A program made the position numbers and the translations under genes. Source: CBDBIK01 sp965206145 (GTDB taxonomy: Bacteria; Pseudomonadota; Alphaproteobacteria; TMED109). Taken from it: 64,000 nucleotides of DNA. Location: NCBI GenBank assembly GCA_965206145.1, contig CBDBIK010000009.1, forward strand, positions 62,001 to 126,000, written 5' to 3'. The notes beneath the pieces are model-generated. The model saw only the letters and a list, made by a program, of their open reading frames with translations. It was not told where the DNA came from and searched no databases. Within the stretch, counting starts at the first letter, position 1. Each line of letters starts with the position of its first letter. Below are positions 8,599 through 16,731 of the stretch, piece by piece.

Positions 8599-8635
8599 GG
8601 GCAAATGCCGGGTGTCCGCACGACGAAGCGGGAAA

Positions 8636-9394
8636 TCAACTCGTGAACGGGCCCGGCGAGTGCCTTTCTGACTCGTCCTCGTCGACAAGGGGCACCGCGC
8701 ACGTCCTGCGCCGGAGCCACAGCATTCCGAACAGGTCGGGCACCGTTACGAGTATGCGATCGAGGATCCCGTACTTGGATTGACCTTGTTGCCGAGGTCG
8801 ATCGACGACATCCGTTTCCTCGACGCTTCCACCCTCCCGCAGAACAAGCGCAGGGAGGAAGCGGTGCATGGTCGAAAACGGCGGAATCCGGAGGAGTATG
8901 TCGCGGCGAATCACCGAGACTCCACATCCCCTGTCAGAGGTCGGATCGCCAAAGAGTCGACTTTGGAGCCAGTTCGCCATCCGGGAGCTGACTTGCTTCC
9001 CCCAACCGTCATGGCGGCGAATCCTGCGCCCCCGCACGAGATCCGCCTCGATCTCGCCATCGACAAGGGCCTCGGCGATTCGCGCCAGGTCCCGGGGATC
9101 GTTCTGGCCATCTCCGTCGAGAAGAGCGATCCAAGGTGCACGGGCACGACGGGCACCGGTGAGGATCGCCGCGCTTTTGCCCGCGCGTCGGCGGTGACGA
9201 AAGATCCTGATGTGTCCTCCCGCGGCGCGGGTCTCTTCGAGGCTCGCATCCGTGCTTGCGTCGTCTACGACCAGCACCTCATGGGACAGGTCCGAAGGGA
9301 ATGCCTGCGCGATCTCGGCCAGAAGCGGGCCGATGTTCCCTTTCTCGTTGTGGACGGGAATTACGATCGACACCGTCGGTACCTTTTCAGCCAC
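8636..9394 (-). CDS. Polyprenyl-phosphate glycosyltransferase, GT2 (DPM1/ArnC-like)
   Basis: A cytoplasmic-face GT-A glycosyltransferase that would transfer a sugar from a nucleotide sugar to undecaprenyl phosphate. The 252 residues begin TVSIVIPVHNEKGNIGPL, then EVLVVDDASTDASLEE, GKSAAILTGARRA and the metal-binding ALLDGDGQNDPRDL, the GT2/DPM signature order, with RGCGVSVIRRDIL further on. It lacks the C-terminal transmembrane pair of many ArnC proteins, so it resembles the soluble DPM1 form. Its ATG overlaps the lepA stop by 8 bases, and the ArnT-like membrane glycosyltransferase follows 37 bases after its stop. The pair probably forms one lipid-linked sugar modification module, perhaps of lipid A or a cell-surface glycan; that is inference. 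Confidence 0.85.
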   Translation of the reverse strand: MAEKVPTVSIVIPVHNEKGNIGPLLAEIAQAFPSDLSHEVLVVDDASTDASLEETRAAGGHIRIFRHRRRAGKSAAILTGARRARAPWIALLDGDGQNDPRDLARIAEALVDGEIEADLVRGRRIRRHDGWGKQVSSRMANWLQSRLFGDPTSDRGCGVSVIRRDILLRIPPFSTMHRFLPALVLREGGSVEETDVVDRPRQQGQSKYGILDRILVTVPDLFGMLWLRRRTCAVPLVDEDESERHSPGPFTS

Positions 9395-11204
9395 TGTCCG
9401 TCCTCAGTGCCTCGATCATCGCTGAATGGGGAATCGAGACGTTGCCGATGTTACGCATCTTCTTCTTTCCTGCCTTCTGCTTGTCGAGAAGTTTCCGCTT
9501 GCGCGAGACATCACCGCCATAACACTTGGCGGTCACGTCTTTTCGGAGTGCCGGAATCGTTTCCCGAGCGATGATTTTACCCCCGATGGCGGCCTGCAAG
9601 GCAACCCGGTAGAGCTGGCGCGGGATCAATTCCTTCAATTTCAGGCACAGGGTCCGCCCTCGACGCTCGGCCCGGTCCCTGTGGGCAATGAAGGAAAGGC
9701 TGTCCACCGATTCGCCATTCACCATCACCGCGACCCGGGCGAGATCAGCTTCGCGGTGCGCGCGGATCTCGTAGTCAAAGGAGGAGTAGCCACTGGTCGC
9801 GGACTTCAGGCGGTCATAGAAGTCGAACACCACTTCACTGAGCGGAAGATCATAGACCGCCATCGCGCGCGTACCAGCGTAAGTGAGGTCCACCTGCTCG
9901 CCGCGGCGCTCTGTGCACAGCTTGAGCACATTCCCCAGGTACTCGTCGGGAACGAGGATCGAAGCCCGGATCCATGGCTCGGAAACGCTCTTGATGCGGC
10001 TGGGGTCGGGCCAATCAGCCGGGTTGTGTACCTCGAATTCTTCACCGTTGGTGAGCTCAATTTGGTAGATAACGCTGGGTGCGGTGGCCACGAGGTCAAG
10101 ACCGAATTCTCTGTCGAGTCGCTCCTGGATGATCTCAAGGTGCAGAAGCCCAAGAAACCCACATCGAAATCCCAACCCGAGTGCGACGCTCGTCTCTTTT
10201 TCGTAGTGCAGTGAGGCGTCATTGAGACGTAGCTTGGCGAGCGATTCGGCGAGATGCTGGAAATCGCTGGCATCCGCCGGGTACAGTCCACAAAACACCA
10301 CCGGGACCGAATCGCGAAAGCCCGGAAGAGGTTCAGGCGCAGATCGATGCACGTCTGTCAGGGTGTCGCCCACACGGGTGTCGGCGACCTGCTTGATCGA
10401 GGCGGTAAGAAAGCCAATCGCGCCCGGGCCAAGTGCCGCAACGGATTCGGGCTGTGGGTCGAACACTCCCACTCGTTCAACCTGATAATCGGCACCCGTT
10501 GCCATCATGCGGATCCTCGTGCCGGCGCGGATCTCTCCGTCGAAGACACGGACGAGAACCATTACCCCGAGGTAGACGTCGTACCAACTGTCAACGAGGA
10601 GTGCGGCGAGTGGCGCACTAGGCGTGGTACGCGGCGGGGGAATTCTCTCAATGAGGGCGTCCAGCAACGCGTTGATCCCGATTCCTTCCTTGGCAGAGAC
10701 GAGCAGGGCATCGGAGGTGTCAATTCCCACAACGCTCTCGATCTGCTCACGCACGCGCTCGGGTTCGGCAGCGGACAGATCGATCTTGTTGAGCACAGGA
10801 ATAATCGTGTGGTCGTTCTCAATCGCAAGGTAGGCATTGGCAATGGTCTGAGCCTCGACGCCCTGGGTCGCATCGACGACCAGAATCGACCCCTCGCTCG
10901 CCGCTAGGCTCCGGCTTACCTCGTAAGCGAAGTCCACGTGGCCGGGAGTATCAACAAGGTTGATCGTATGAATTGTCCCATCAGGGGATGCGTGCTTGAG
11001 GCGGACAGTTTGCGCTTTGATCGTGATCCCCCGCTCGCGCTCAAGATCCATAGAATCGAGCACCTGCTCGCGCATGTCGCGCGCATCGAGAGAACCGGCG
11101 CGCTCGATCAGTCGATCGGCCAACGTCGACTTTCCGTGGTCGATATGGGCGATCACGGAGACGTTGCGAACATCTTTCACTGCTCGTTCGGAACCTTCAG
11201 CCAT
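9387..11204 (-). CDS. lepA: Elongation factor 4 (LepA), ribosome-associated GTPase
   Basis: LepA/EF4 is a translational GTPase that acts on the ribosome during initiation, back-translocation or 30S maturation. The 605-residue product starts at the ATG 11202-11204, which overlaps the pheT stop by 8 bases. G motifs are complete: AHIDHGKSTLADRL (G1), RGITIKAQ (G2), DTPGHVDF (G3), NKIDL (G4) and SAKEG (G5). Beyond domain II come the EF4-specific regions, including GFLGLLHLEI and the C-terminal FKYGGDVSRKRKLLDKQK-type stretch (here CYGGDVSRKRKLLDKQK), so this is EF4 rather than EF-G. The upstream in-frame start ten codons earlier is unlikely. Confidence 0.97.
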   Translation of the reverse strand: MAEGSERAVKDVRNVSVIAHIDHGKSTLADRLIERAGSLDARDMREQVLDSMDLERERGITIKAQTVRLKHASPDGTIHTINLVDTPGHVDFAYEVSRSLAASEGSILVVDATQGVEAQTIANAYLAIENDHTIIPVLNKIDLSAAEPERVREQIESVVGIDTSDALLVSAKEGIGINALLDALIERIPPPRTTPSAPLAALLVDSWYDVYLGVMVLVRVFDGEIRAGTRIRMMATGADYQVERVGVFDPQPESVAALGPGAIGFLTASIKQVADTRVGDTLTDVHRSAPEPLPGFRDSVPVVFCGLYPADASDFQHLAESLAKLRLNDASLHYEKETSVALGLGFRCGFLGLLHLEIIQERLDREFGLDLVATAPSVIYQIELTNGEEFEVHNPADWPDPSRIKSVSEPWIRASILVPDEYLGNVLKLCTERRGEQVDLTYAGTRAMAVYDLPLSEVVFDFYDRLKSATSGYSSFDYEIRAHREADLARVAVMVNGESVDSLSFIAHRDRAERRGRTLCLKLKELIPRQLYRVALQAAIGGKIIARETIPALRKDVTAKCYGGDVSRKRKLLDKQKAGKKKMRNIGNVSIPHSAMIEALRTDSG

Positions 11205-13605
11205 CCTCGTTCCGAAGGCGTGCACCGCACGCATTGCCTACCGCCTCGATGACTGCAGCCGAAATAACAGCGATTTTTTCTTCGGTGAGAGTTTCCTCCT
11301 TGGGTTGAATCGTTACCTCGATCGCAACTGATTTTTTCCCTTCCCCGAGGTCTTCTCCCTCCCAGACATCAAACGTTCTGACCTCGCCGATGTGCTTCTT
11401 GTCCGCTCCGGACGCAGCACGGACGATCGCGGCGGCGGAAACGTCGCGATCGACAACGAACGCGAAGTCCCGCGAAAGAGGCATCAAGGCATTCCACGAG
11501 GGAAGGGCGTGCCCCCCCTGTCTTGCCTTTGTCTCCGGAAAGACATCGAGGAACACCTCGCAGCCCGCAACAGAGCTGGGGAGGTCAAATTTGCGGACGA
11601 TCGAAGGGTGAATTTCCCCGAAGGCAGCGAAGACGCTCTTTCCCAACACGAGCGTACCCGAACGGCCAGGGTGGTACCAGACGGGCGCATCACCGCGTAC
11701 CCGGAGACGATCCGGAGCGAAACCTGCTGCGGCCACGGCCGTCTCGGCATCGGTTTTCGCATCGAAAGCGTCGACATCACGCCCCTGGCCTCCCCAGTGT
11801 CGCCGCATGCGCGCACCGGTGCGCGCTACCGCCGCCTGGAGGCTCTCTCCCTCGGGCGTGGGATCGCGGTAAATCGCCCCCACTTCGAACAGACCTGCGT
11901 CGCGCTCACCGCGGGCAACGTTGGCACTCAAGGCCGCAAGCAACGAAGGCAAAATGGAGGGGCGCATCGTGTCGAGTTCGGGCGAGATAGGATTGTCGAG
12001 ACGTAGATCTTCTCTACCTCCCCCGAATGCCTTGGCGTCTATGGCGGGGATGAACGAGAAGGTCACGGTCTCCTCAAGGCCCTGAAGTGCCAGTGCCCTG
12101 CGTGCGCGCGACGAGCGCAGCGCCCTTGGCCCCTGCACCGCAGTGGGCAAGGCTGAAATCCGAGATACGGGCGTCTCGGGGATGGCATCGAAACCATGGA
12201 TCCTGAGGACTTCTTCGACGATATCGGCCTCTCCGACGATGTCAGGGCGCCAGGAAGGTGGAACAACTTTCCACGCCTTGCCCTTTTTGGTGGAGAAACC
12301 CAAGTGGCCGAGGATCGCTTCCTGTTCCGTCTCAGGCACCTCGACGCCGCCGAGCGAGGCAACCCGGGAGGGTCGAAAGGAAATAGCTTCCGGCGTGGCA
12401 GGCATTTCTCCCGCGCTCGTCGGATCGCTCGCCTCGCCACCGCAGATGTTCAGGATGAGGCGTGTCGCCTCGTCGATACCCCACTCGGCCGAAGCCGGGT
12501 CAACACCGCGCTCGAAGCGGTAACGGGCATCTGAAAGAATGCCGAGACGCCTACCTGTTGCGGCCGTGCGGACGGGATCGAAAAGAGCTGCTTCAAGGAA
12601 CACCGAGGTCGTCTCCTCGGTGCAACCGGTGAATTTGCCGCCCATGATTCCCCCGATGGCGATCGGGCCGGAATCGTCGGCGATCACGGTCATCTCCGGA
12701 TCAAGGGCATACTCGTTGTCGTCAAGGGCGGAAATCTCCTCTCCCTTGTGCGCCATCCGCATGACGAGATTTCCTTGGAGCCGGTCCGCATCGAACACGT
12801 GGAGCGGCCGTCCTAGATCGAGGGTCACGTAGTTGGTGATATCAACGAGGGCGGAGATCGGGCGAAGGCCAACCGCCTCAAGGCGACGACACATCCAGGC
12901 GGGAGATGTCCCGTTGGCGACACCCGAAAAATGCCGCCCCGCAACGAAGGGACAGGCGTCGCTCATTTTTCCGGAAAGGTCGCGGACCCAGCGGAACGGG
13001 CTTGCGTGCCCGCCCGTGCAGGGAGGTGCGGCCGGGCGTGGTGTAAGAAAGCCGAGCCCGGCGGCGGCGAGGTCGCGAGCGATCCCGTGCACCGAGGCGC
13101 AGTCCCCCCGGTTGGGAGTGAGGCCGATCTCGATCACGGGATCATCAAACCCGGCCCAGGCTGCCCACGGCTCACCCGTAGGGGCGTCATCGGGAAGCTC
13201 TACAATCCCATCTTGATCGTTCCCGGTGCCGAGTTCGTGGTCTGAACACAACATTCCCCTGCCCGTGATCCCCCGAATTTTCTTCTCGGCGAGCACGATT
13301 CCGGTACCGGGAATGTGGGCGCCGATGGGCGCGAACACGCCCTTCATGCCTGCCCGCACATTCGGTGCACCGCAGACGACTGCAACGCGTTCGGAACCGA
13401 TGTCGACTTCGCAGACCTTGAGCCGATCGGCATTCGGATGCGGTTCGGCGGAGAGTACGTGCCCAATGAGAAAAGGAGCGAGAGCCGCCGAACGGTCAGA
13501 GACGCCTTCGACCTCAAGTCCAATGGCGGTGAGCTTTTCCGTAATCACATCGAGATCTGCATCGGTTTTGAGGTGCTCTCGAAGCCAGGAAAGGGTGAAT
13601 TTCAC
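11197..13605 (-). CDS. pheT: Phenylalanine--tRNA ligase beta subunit
   Basis: PheT is the large subunit of the alpha2-beta2 phenylalanyl-tRNA synthetase. It carries an N-terminal tRNA-binding (EMAP-like) domain, B3/B4 editing domain, B5 domain and C-terminal FDX-ACB anticodon-binding domain. The product is 802 residues when begun at the GTG 13603-13605, giving the family opening KFTLSWLREHLKTD, with VCEVDIG and VVCGAPNVR of the EMAP fold soon after. Editing-domain stretches such as GGIMGG and the C-terminal MPLSRDFAFVVDRDVSAAAI are clear. The GTG overlaps the pheS stop in a GTGA (13602-13605); the longest open frame starts upstream and would wrongly add 21 residues. Confidence 0.97.
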   Translation of the reverse strand: MKFTLSWLREHLKTDADLDVITEKLTAIGLEVEGVSDRSAALAPFLIGHVLSAEPHPNADRLKVCEVDIGSERVAVVCGAPNVRAGMKGVFAPIGAHIPGTGIVLAEKKIRGITGRGMLCSDHELGTGNDQDGIVELPDDAPTGEPWAAWAGFDDPVIEIGLTPNRGDCASVHGIARDLAAAGLGFLTPRPAAPPCTGGHASPFRWVRDLSGKMSDACPFVAGRHFSGVANGTSPAWMCRRLEAVGLRPISALVDITNYVTLDLGRPLHVFDADRLQGNLVMRMAHKGEEISALDDNEYALDPEMTVIADDSGPIAIGGIMGGKFTGCTEETTSVFLEAALFDPVRTAATGRRLGILSDARYRFERGVDPASAEWGIDEATRLILNICGGEASDPTSAGEMPATPEAISFRPSRVASLGGVEVPETEQEAILGHLGFSTKKGKAWKVVPPSWRPDIVGEADIVEEVLRIHGFDAIPETPVSRISALPTAVQGPRALRSSRARRALALQGLEETVTFSFIPAIDAKAFGGGREDLRLDNPISPELDTMRPSILPSLLAALSANVARGERDAGLFEVGAIYRDPTPEGESLQAAVARTGARMRRHWGGQGRDVDAFDAKTDAETAVAAAGFAPDRLRVRGDAPVWYHPGRSGTLVLGKSVFAAFGEIHPSIVRKFDLPSSVAGCEVFLDVFPETKARQGGHALPSWNALMPLSRDFAFVVDRDVSAAAIVRAASGADKKHIGEVRTFDVWEGEDLGEGKKSVAIEVTIQPKEETLTEEKIAVISAAVIEAVGNACGARLRNEDG

Positions 13606-14690
13606 AATGCGAGTCCGCCGAGCAGTGAGGACGAGGCCAGCGGGTTGAACCCGTAGTGGCGGAGCCAACGCAAATCCGACTGGAAGAAGGTTCTGAGGTC
13701 AGGAATTCCGTGCTTGAGCATGGCGAAGCGTTCGACGCCCAGTCCCCAGGCAAAGCCCTGCCAGCGTTCGGGATCGATGTCGCAATTGGCGAGAACACGA
13801 GGGTGCACCATCCCGCATCCCATGACCTCAAGCCATTCCCCGCCCTCGCCGATTTTGAGCCCCTGTTCAGTTCGGCGGTAGCTGATGTCAACTTCAGCGG
13901 AAGGCTCGGTGAAGGGGAAATAGGAGGGGCGGAAACGGACCGACAGGGATTCATTCCCGAAGAAAGCGCGACAGAATGCCGCGATCGTTCCCTTGAGATG
14001 TCCCATCGTGAGGTCTTTTTCGATCGCGAGTCCTTCGATCTGATGAAACATTGGCGCGTGCGTGGCATCGCGGTCGCAGCGGAACGTGCGCCCGGGAGCG
14101 ATGACGCGGACGGGCGGCTTCTCGTTCTGCAGCGTGCGGATCTGTACCGGCGAAGTGTGCGTGCGTAGAACCCGACGCTCTCCCGAGGCATCAGGCTGGA
14201 GATAGAAGGTATCCATGTCCTGCCGTGCCGGATGCTCGGGAGGGATGTTGAGCGCGGTGAAGTTGTGGAAGTCGTCTTCGATATGAGGTCCCTCGGCCAC
14301 CTGGAAGCCGAGCTCTCCTAGAATCGCAACCATCTCCTCTAGGGTCTGGGTGATAGGGTGGATGTGTCCGGGAAGTTCCCGCCTTGAGGGCAGCGTCATG
14401 TCGAGCTGCTCCCCTTCGAGACGGGCGGCAAGCGCAACCTCGTCCAAGTTGGTACCGCGTTCCTTGATGGCCTGGGAGATGCGCGTCCGGGTACCGTTCA
14501 GCTGCTGTCCTGCCTCGCGACGCTCATTGCCGGGGAGCTCGGCAACCGAACGAAGAAGGGCGTTGAGATCGCTTTTTTTGCCCAGAGCCTCAATGCGGAC
14601 GGCTTCCAGAGCCTTGGAGTCTGCTGCCTCATTAATCGCGACGAGAAGTCGCACCTCAAGCAAGGCAACCTTTTCCTGCAGCGAACTCAT
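13602..14690 (-). CDS. pheS: Phenylalanine--tRNA ligase alpha subunit
   Basis: PheS is the catalytic class II subunit of phenylalanyl-tRNA synthetase. The 362 residues have an N-terminal coiled coil (about residues 1-90) that contacts tRNA, then the class II core. HPITQTLEEMVAILGELGF is followed by motif 2 in LRTHTSPVQIRTL and RTFRCDRDATHAPMFHQIEGL, and motif 3 in LGVERFAMLKHGIPDLR. The C-terminal end reads NDLR-type as QSDLRWLRHYGFNPLAS, longer than E. coli by a short tail. It follows rplT by 51 bases and is coupled to pheT by a GTGA overlap, the conserved rpmI-rplT-pheST order. Confidence 0.97.
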   Translation of the reverse strand: MSSLQEKVALLEVRLLVAINEAADSKALEAVRIEALGKKSDLNALLRSVAELPGNERREAGQQLNGTRTRISQAIKERGTNLDEVALAARLEGEQLDMTLPSRRELPGHIHPITQTLEEMVAILGELGFQVAEGPHIEDDFHNFTALNIPPEHPARQDMDTFYLQPDASGERRVLRTHTSPVQIRTLQNEKPPVRVIAPGRTFRCDRDATHAPMFHQIEGLAIEKDLTMGHLKGTIAAFCRAFFGNESLSVRFRPSYFPFTEPSAEVDISYRRTEQGLKIGEGGEWLEVMGCGMVHPRVLANCDIDPERWQGFAWGLGVERFAMLKHGIPDLRTFFQSDLRWLRHYGFNPLASSSLLGGLAL

Positions 14691-14741
14691 GGACGTCTCC
14701 GGATCCGTCCGGCCGCGGTGGATCTGCGCCCGGGACTTCCC

Positions 14742-15104
14742 CTAGCGTGCCTGCAACGCGGCTTCGGCCTGTTCCACGATCTTGTCGAATGCGCCAGGGT
14801 CGCGGACCGCAATGTCGGCCAGCACTTTGCGGTCGAGACCTACGCCGGCCTCGGAAAGGCCATGGATGAGGCGTCCGTAAGGGATCCCGCGCGCTCGCGC
14901 AGCAGCATTGATCCGCTGGATCCAGAGACTGCGGAAGTCCCGCTTGCGGGTCCGGCGATCGCGGTAGGCGTACTGGAGATTCTTCTCGACCCGCTGGATG
15001 GCTGCCCGGAAAGTGTTCTTCTGGCGACCGCGTGCGCCCTTAGCCGCCTTCAGAACCTTGCGGTGGCGGCGGCGTGTGGTCACGCCTGTCGTGACTCGCG
15101 TCAT
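14742..15104 (-). CDS. rplT: 50S ribosomal protein L20
   Basis: L20 binds 23S rRNA early in large-subunit assembly and in many bacteria represses its own operon. The 120-residue basic protein has the family sequence: MTRVTTGVTTRRRHRKVLK at the start, GARGRQKNTFRAA, RDRRTRKRDFRSLWIQRI and NAAARARGIPYGRLIHGL. It lies 15 bases after rpmI and before pheS. Length and motifs are complete. Confidence 0.98.
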   Translation of the reverse strand: MTRVTTGVTTRRRHRKVLKAAKGARGRQKNTFRAAIQRVEKNLQYAYRDRRTRKRDFRSLWIQRINAAARARGIPYGRLIHGLSEAGVGLDRKVLADIAVRDPGAFDKIVEQAEAALQAR

Positions 15105-15119
15105 GGCGGTTCTCCCGCT

Positions 15120-15320
15120 TCAGCCGTTCCGGAGCAGGTGGCGTTTGATGAACCGCCCGTCCGGAGAGGAAGCGATACAGCCTCCGCGCGCATTGCGAAT
15201 GAACTTGCTGGTGCGCTTGATCATGCCGTGGCGCTTTCCGGCATGGTTACGGCGCACCTTACCGGTCGCGGTCAAGCGAAACCGCTTCTGAGCGGCGCGT
15301 TTACTCTTGATCTTTGGCAT
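15120..15320 (-). CDS. rpmI: 50S ribosomal protein L35
   Basis: L35 is a small basic large-subunit protein. The start at MPKIKSKRAAQKRF gives 66 residues, the normal length; 29 extra upstream residues in the open frame are rejected. KRFRLTATGKVRRNHAGKRH is the family signature. It is the first gene of the rpmI-rplT-pheS-pheT-lepA run. The usual upstream partner infC is absent: the preceding gene is a di-haem oxidoreductase. A promoter-like site lies about 45 bases upstream, with a CGTGGC/GCCACG hairpin in the short leader. Confidence 0.96.
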   Translation of the reverse strand: MPKIKSKRAAQKRFRLTATGKVRRNHAGKRHGMIKRTSKFIRNARGGCIASSPDGRFIKRHLLRNG

Positions 15321-15360
15321 GTCGGGGAACCGTGGGCCGTGGCCCGGGAAAGCCACGCAC

Positions 15361-15389
15361 TGTATAACCGCTTGAGCCCGAACCCGCAA
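15361..15389 (-). promoter_or_regulatory. Candidate sigma-70 promoter for rpmI-rplT-pheST
   Basis: On the minus strand TTGCGG (plus 15384-15389) is followed after exactly 17 bases by TATACA (plus 15361-15366), 40-odd bases before the L35 start codon. Both hexamers match the consensus at four or more positions and the site sits in the only intergenic gap upstream of the ribosomal genes. Confidence 0.6.
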
Positions 15390-15410
15390 CGACCGCCGAA
15401 AACTCAATCC

Positions 15411-16706
15411 CTACAGAGAGTTTAGGAATGTTAGCAGCGCCTGCCGTGTGTTCGGGGCCAGACCGAGAAACGCCTCTCGCGCCGTGCTTGCCTCGCCTCC
15501 GTGCCACAGGATGGCTTCGGTTAGGTTTCGGGCCCTTCCGTCATGCAGAAATCGTGTGTGGCCGTTGATTGTTCTCACCATCCCGATCCCCCAGAGCGGG
15601 GTCGTGCGCCATTCCGCCGGACCGAGGCTTCCATCCGTGCGCCGATCAGCTAGGCCCTCGCCCATATCGTGCAGAAGGAGATCCGTCCACGCCCGGACGG
15701 TTACCTCCCCGCCCTCCGACAAGGGGGATGGCACGAACGTCCATTCGGGCACGTGGCAGGCTGCGCATCCGATGCGGCGAAACATCGTCTCTCCCTTTTT
15801 TATCTCCGAAGTGTCCGCGTTCCTCCTCTCCGGCGGGGCAAGCAGGCGTACGTAGACGACTAGCGCCGTAAGGTCGGCAGCGGACATTTCGGGCCCCGTA
15901 GCCTGAGCGTGGGCCAGACATTTCCGCTGGACCGGCGTGCAATTGGGAAGGGGGCGGTAGCGATTCGTGACACCCATGTCCTCCCAGAGCGCGTTCGCCA
16001 CTTGCTCGCGCACGCTGGATAGGCGCGCTCTCCAGCCGAAGCGACCGAGAATCTCGGTTCCCTCCGGACCTGTGACCATGCGGGCGCGGCCCGAAATGCC
16101 GTCGGCGTCAGCGTCTGTCGGATCCGCACGGGCAAGAATCGCCTCGGCTGGGATCGCTTCCAACAATCCCGCCCCCGCTACCATCGGGGCAACCCTGGGC
16201 GAGATCGCAGCCTTGGAGGAAACGGGCCCAAACGCCATCTCCTGAAGAACAACCCGGAGTGCTTGGAGGGAGACGTCTCTTCCTTCCATTTCCACGTGCA
16301 CGGGTTGTGCGGGGACTAGAGTCGCCTGGCCTTCCGCTGGAACGCCAATGATTGCCTTGTCGTTCAACTGCTCCCCGTACGCAGGCTCGCCGCCAGAGAA
16401 ATGGACCACCATCGTGGTCATCACCGACTCCGGGGGAGACGGTGGGCGCCCGCGACCGTTCCGTTCGTGACAGCCCGAGCAAGCGTTGCGATTAAAAACC
16501 GGACCAAGCCCGCCATGCCCGTCGGAGCGATCTCCTGACAGGCGGACCTTCCGGAAAAGCGCTCGCCCGAGCGCGAACGTCTTTGCTGTCTCAGCTCCGA
16601 GACCGGGAAGAGGATGGGAAAAGCCCATCCGGTCCGTCTCTTCAGCGACAGCGGAGGCCGTCACACCGAACGCGAGCACAAGCACTGCGATGCTAAAAAA
16701 TTTCAT
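15411..16706 (-). CDS. Di-haem oxidoreductase (DUF1111 / thiol oxidoreductase family)
   Basis: A secreted c-type cytochrome of the di-haem oxidoreductase (putative peroxidase, DUF1111) family. The ATG at 16704-16706 gives 431 residues with a clear signal peptide (MKFFSIAVLVLAFGVTASAVA). Two haem-binding CxxCH motifs are visible: CSGCHERNG near residue 80 and CAACHVPEW in the last third. The C-terminal half has the family stretches DLLLHDMGEGLADRR and LWGIGMVRTINGHTRFLHDGRARNLTEAI. In other bacteria such genes often neighbour imelysin-type iron-uptake proteins; none is here. It probably works in the periplasm in electron transfer, but the partner and substrate are unknown. Confidence 0.85.
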   Translation of the reverse strand: MKFFSIAVLVLAFGVTASAVAEETDRMGFSHPLPGLGAETAKTFALGRALFRKVRLSGDRSDGHGGLGPVFNRNACSGCHERNGRGRPPSPPESVMTTMVVHFSGGEPAYGEQLNDKAIIGVPAEGQATLVPAQPVHVEMEGRDVSLQALRVVLQEMAFGPVSSKAAISPRVAPMVAGAGLLEAIPAEAILARADPTDADADGISGRARMVTGPEGTEILGRFGWRARLSSVREQVANALWEDMGVTNRYRPLPNCTPVQRKCLAHAQATGPEMSAADLTALVVYVRLLAPPERRNADTSEIKKGETMFRRIGCAACHVPEWTFVPSPLSEGGEVTVRAWTDLLLHDMGEGLADRRTDGSLGPAEWRTTPLWGIGMVRTINGHTRFLHDGRARNLTEAILWHGGEASTAREAFLGLAPNTRQALLTFLNSL

Positions 16707-16731
16707 CGGCACGAGGGCGGCCCGGAAAGGG

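Noticed and set aside
11523..11990. Long plus-strand frames opposite pheT
   Set aside because: They are arginine- and proline-rich antisense shadows of a clearly functional gene.
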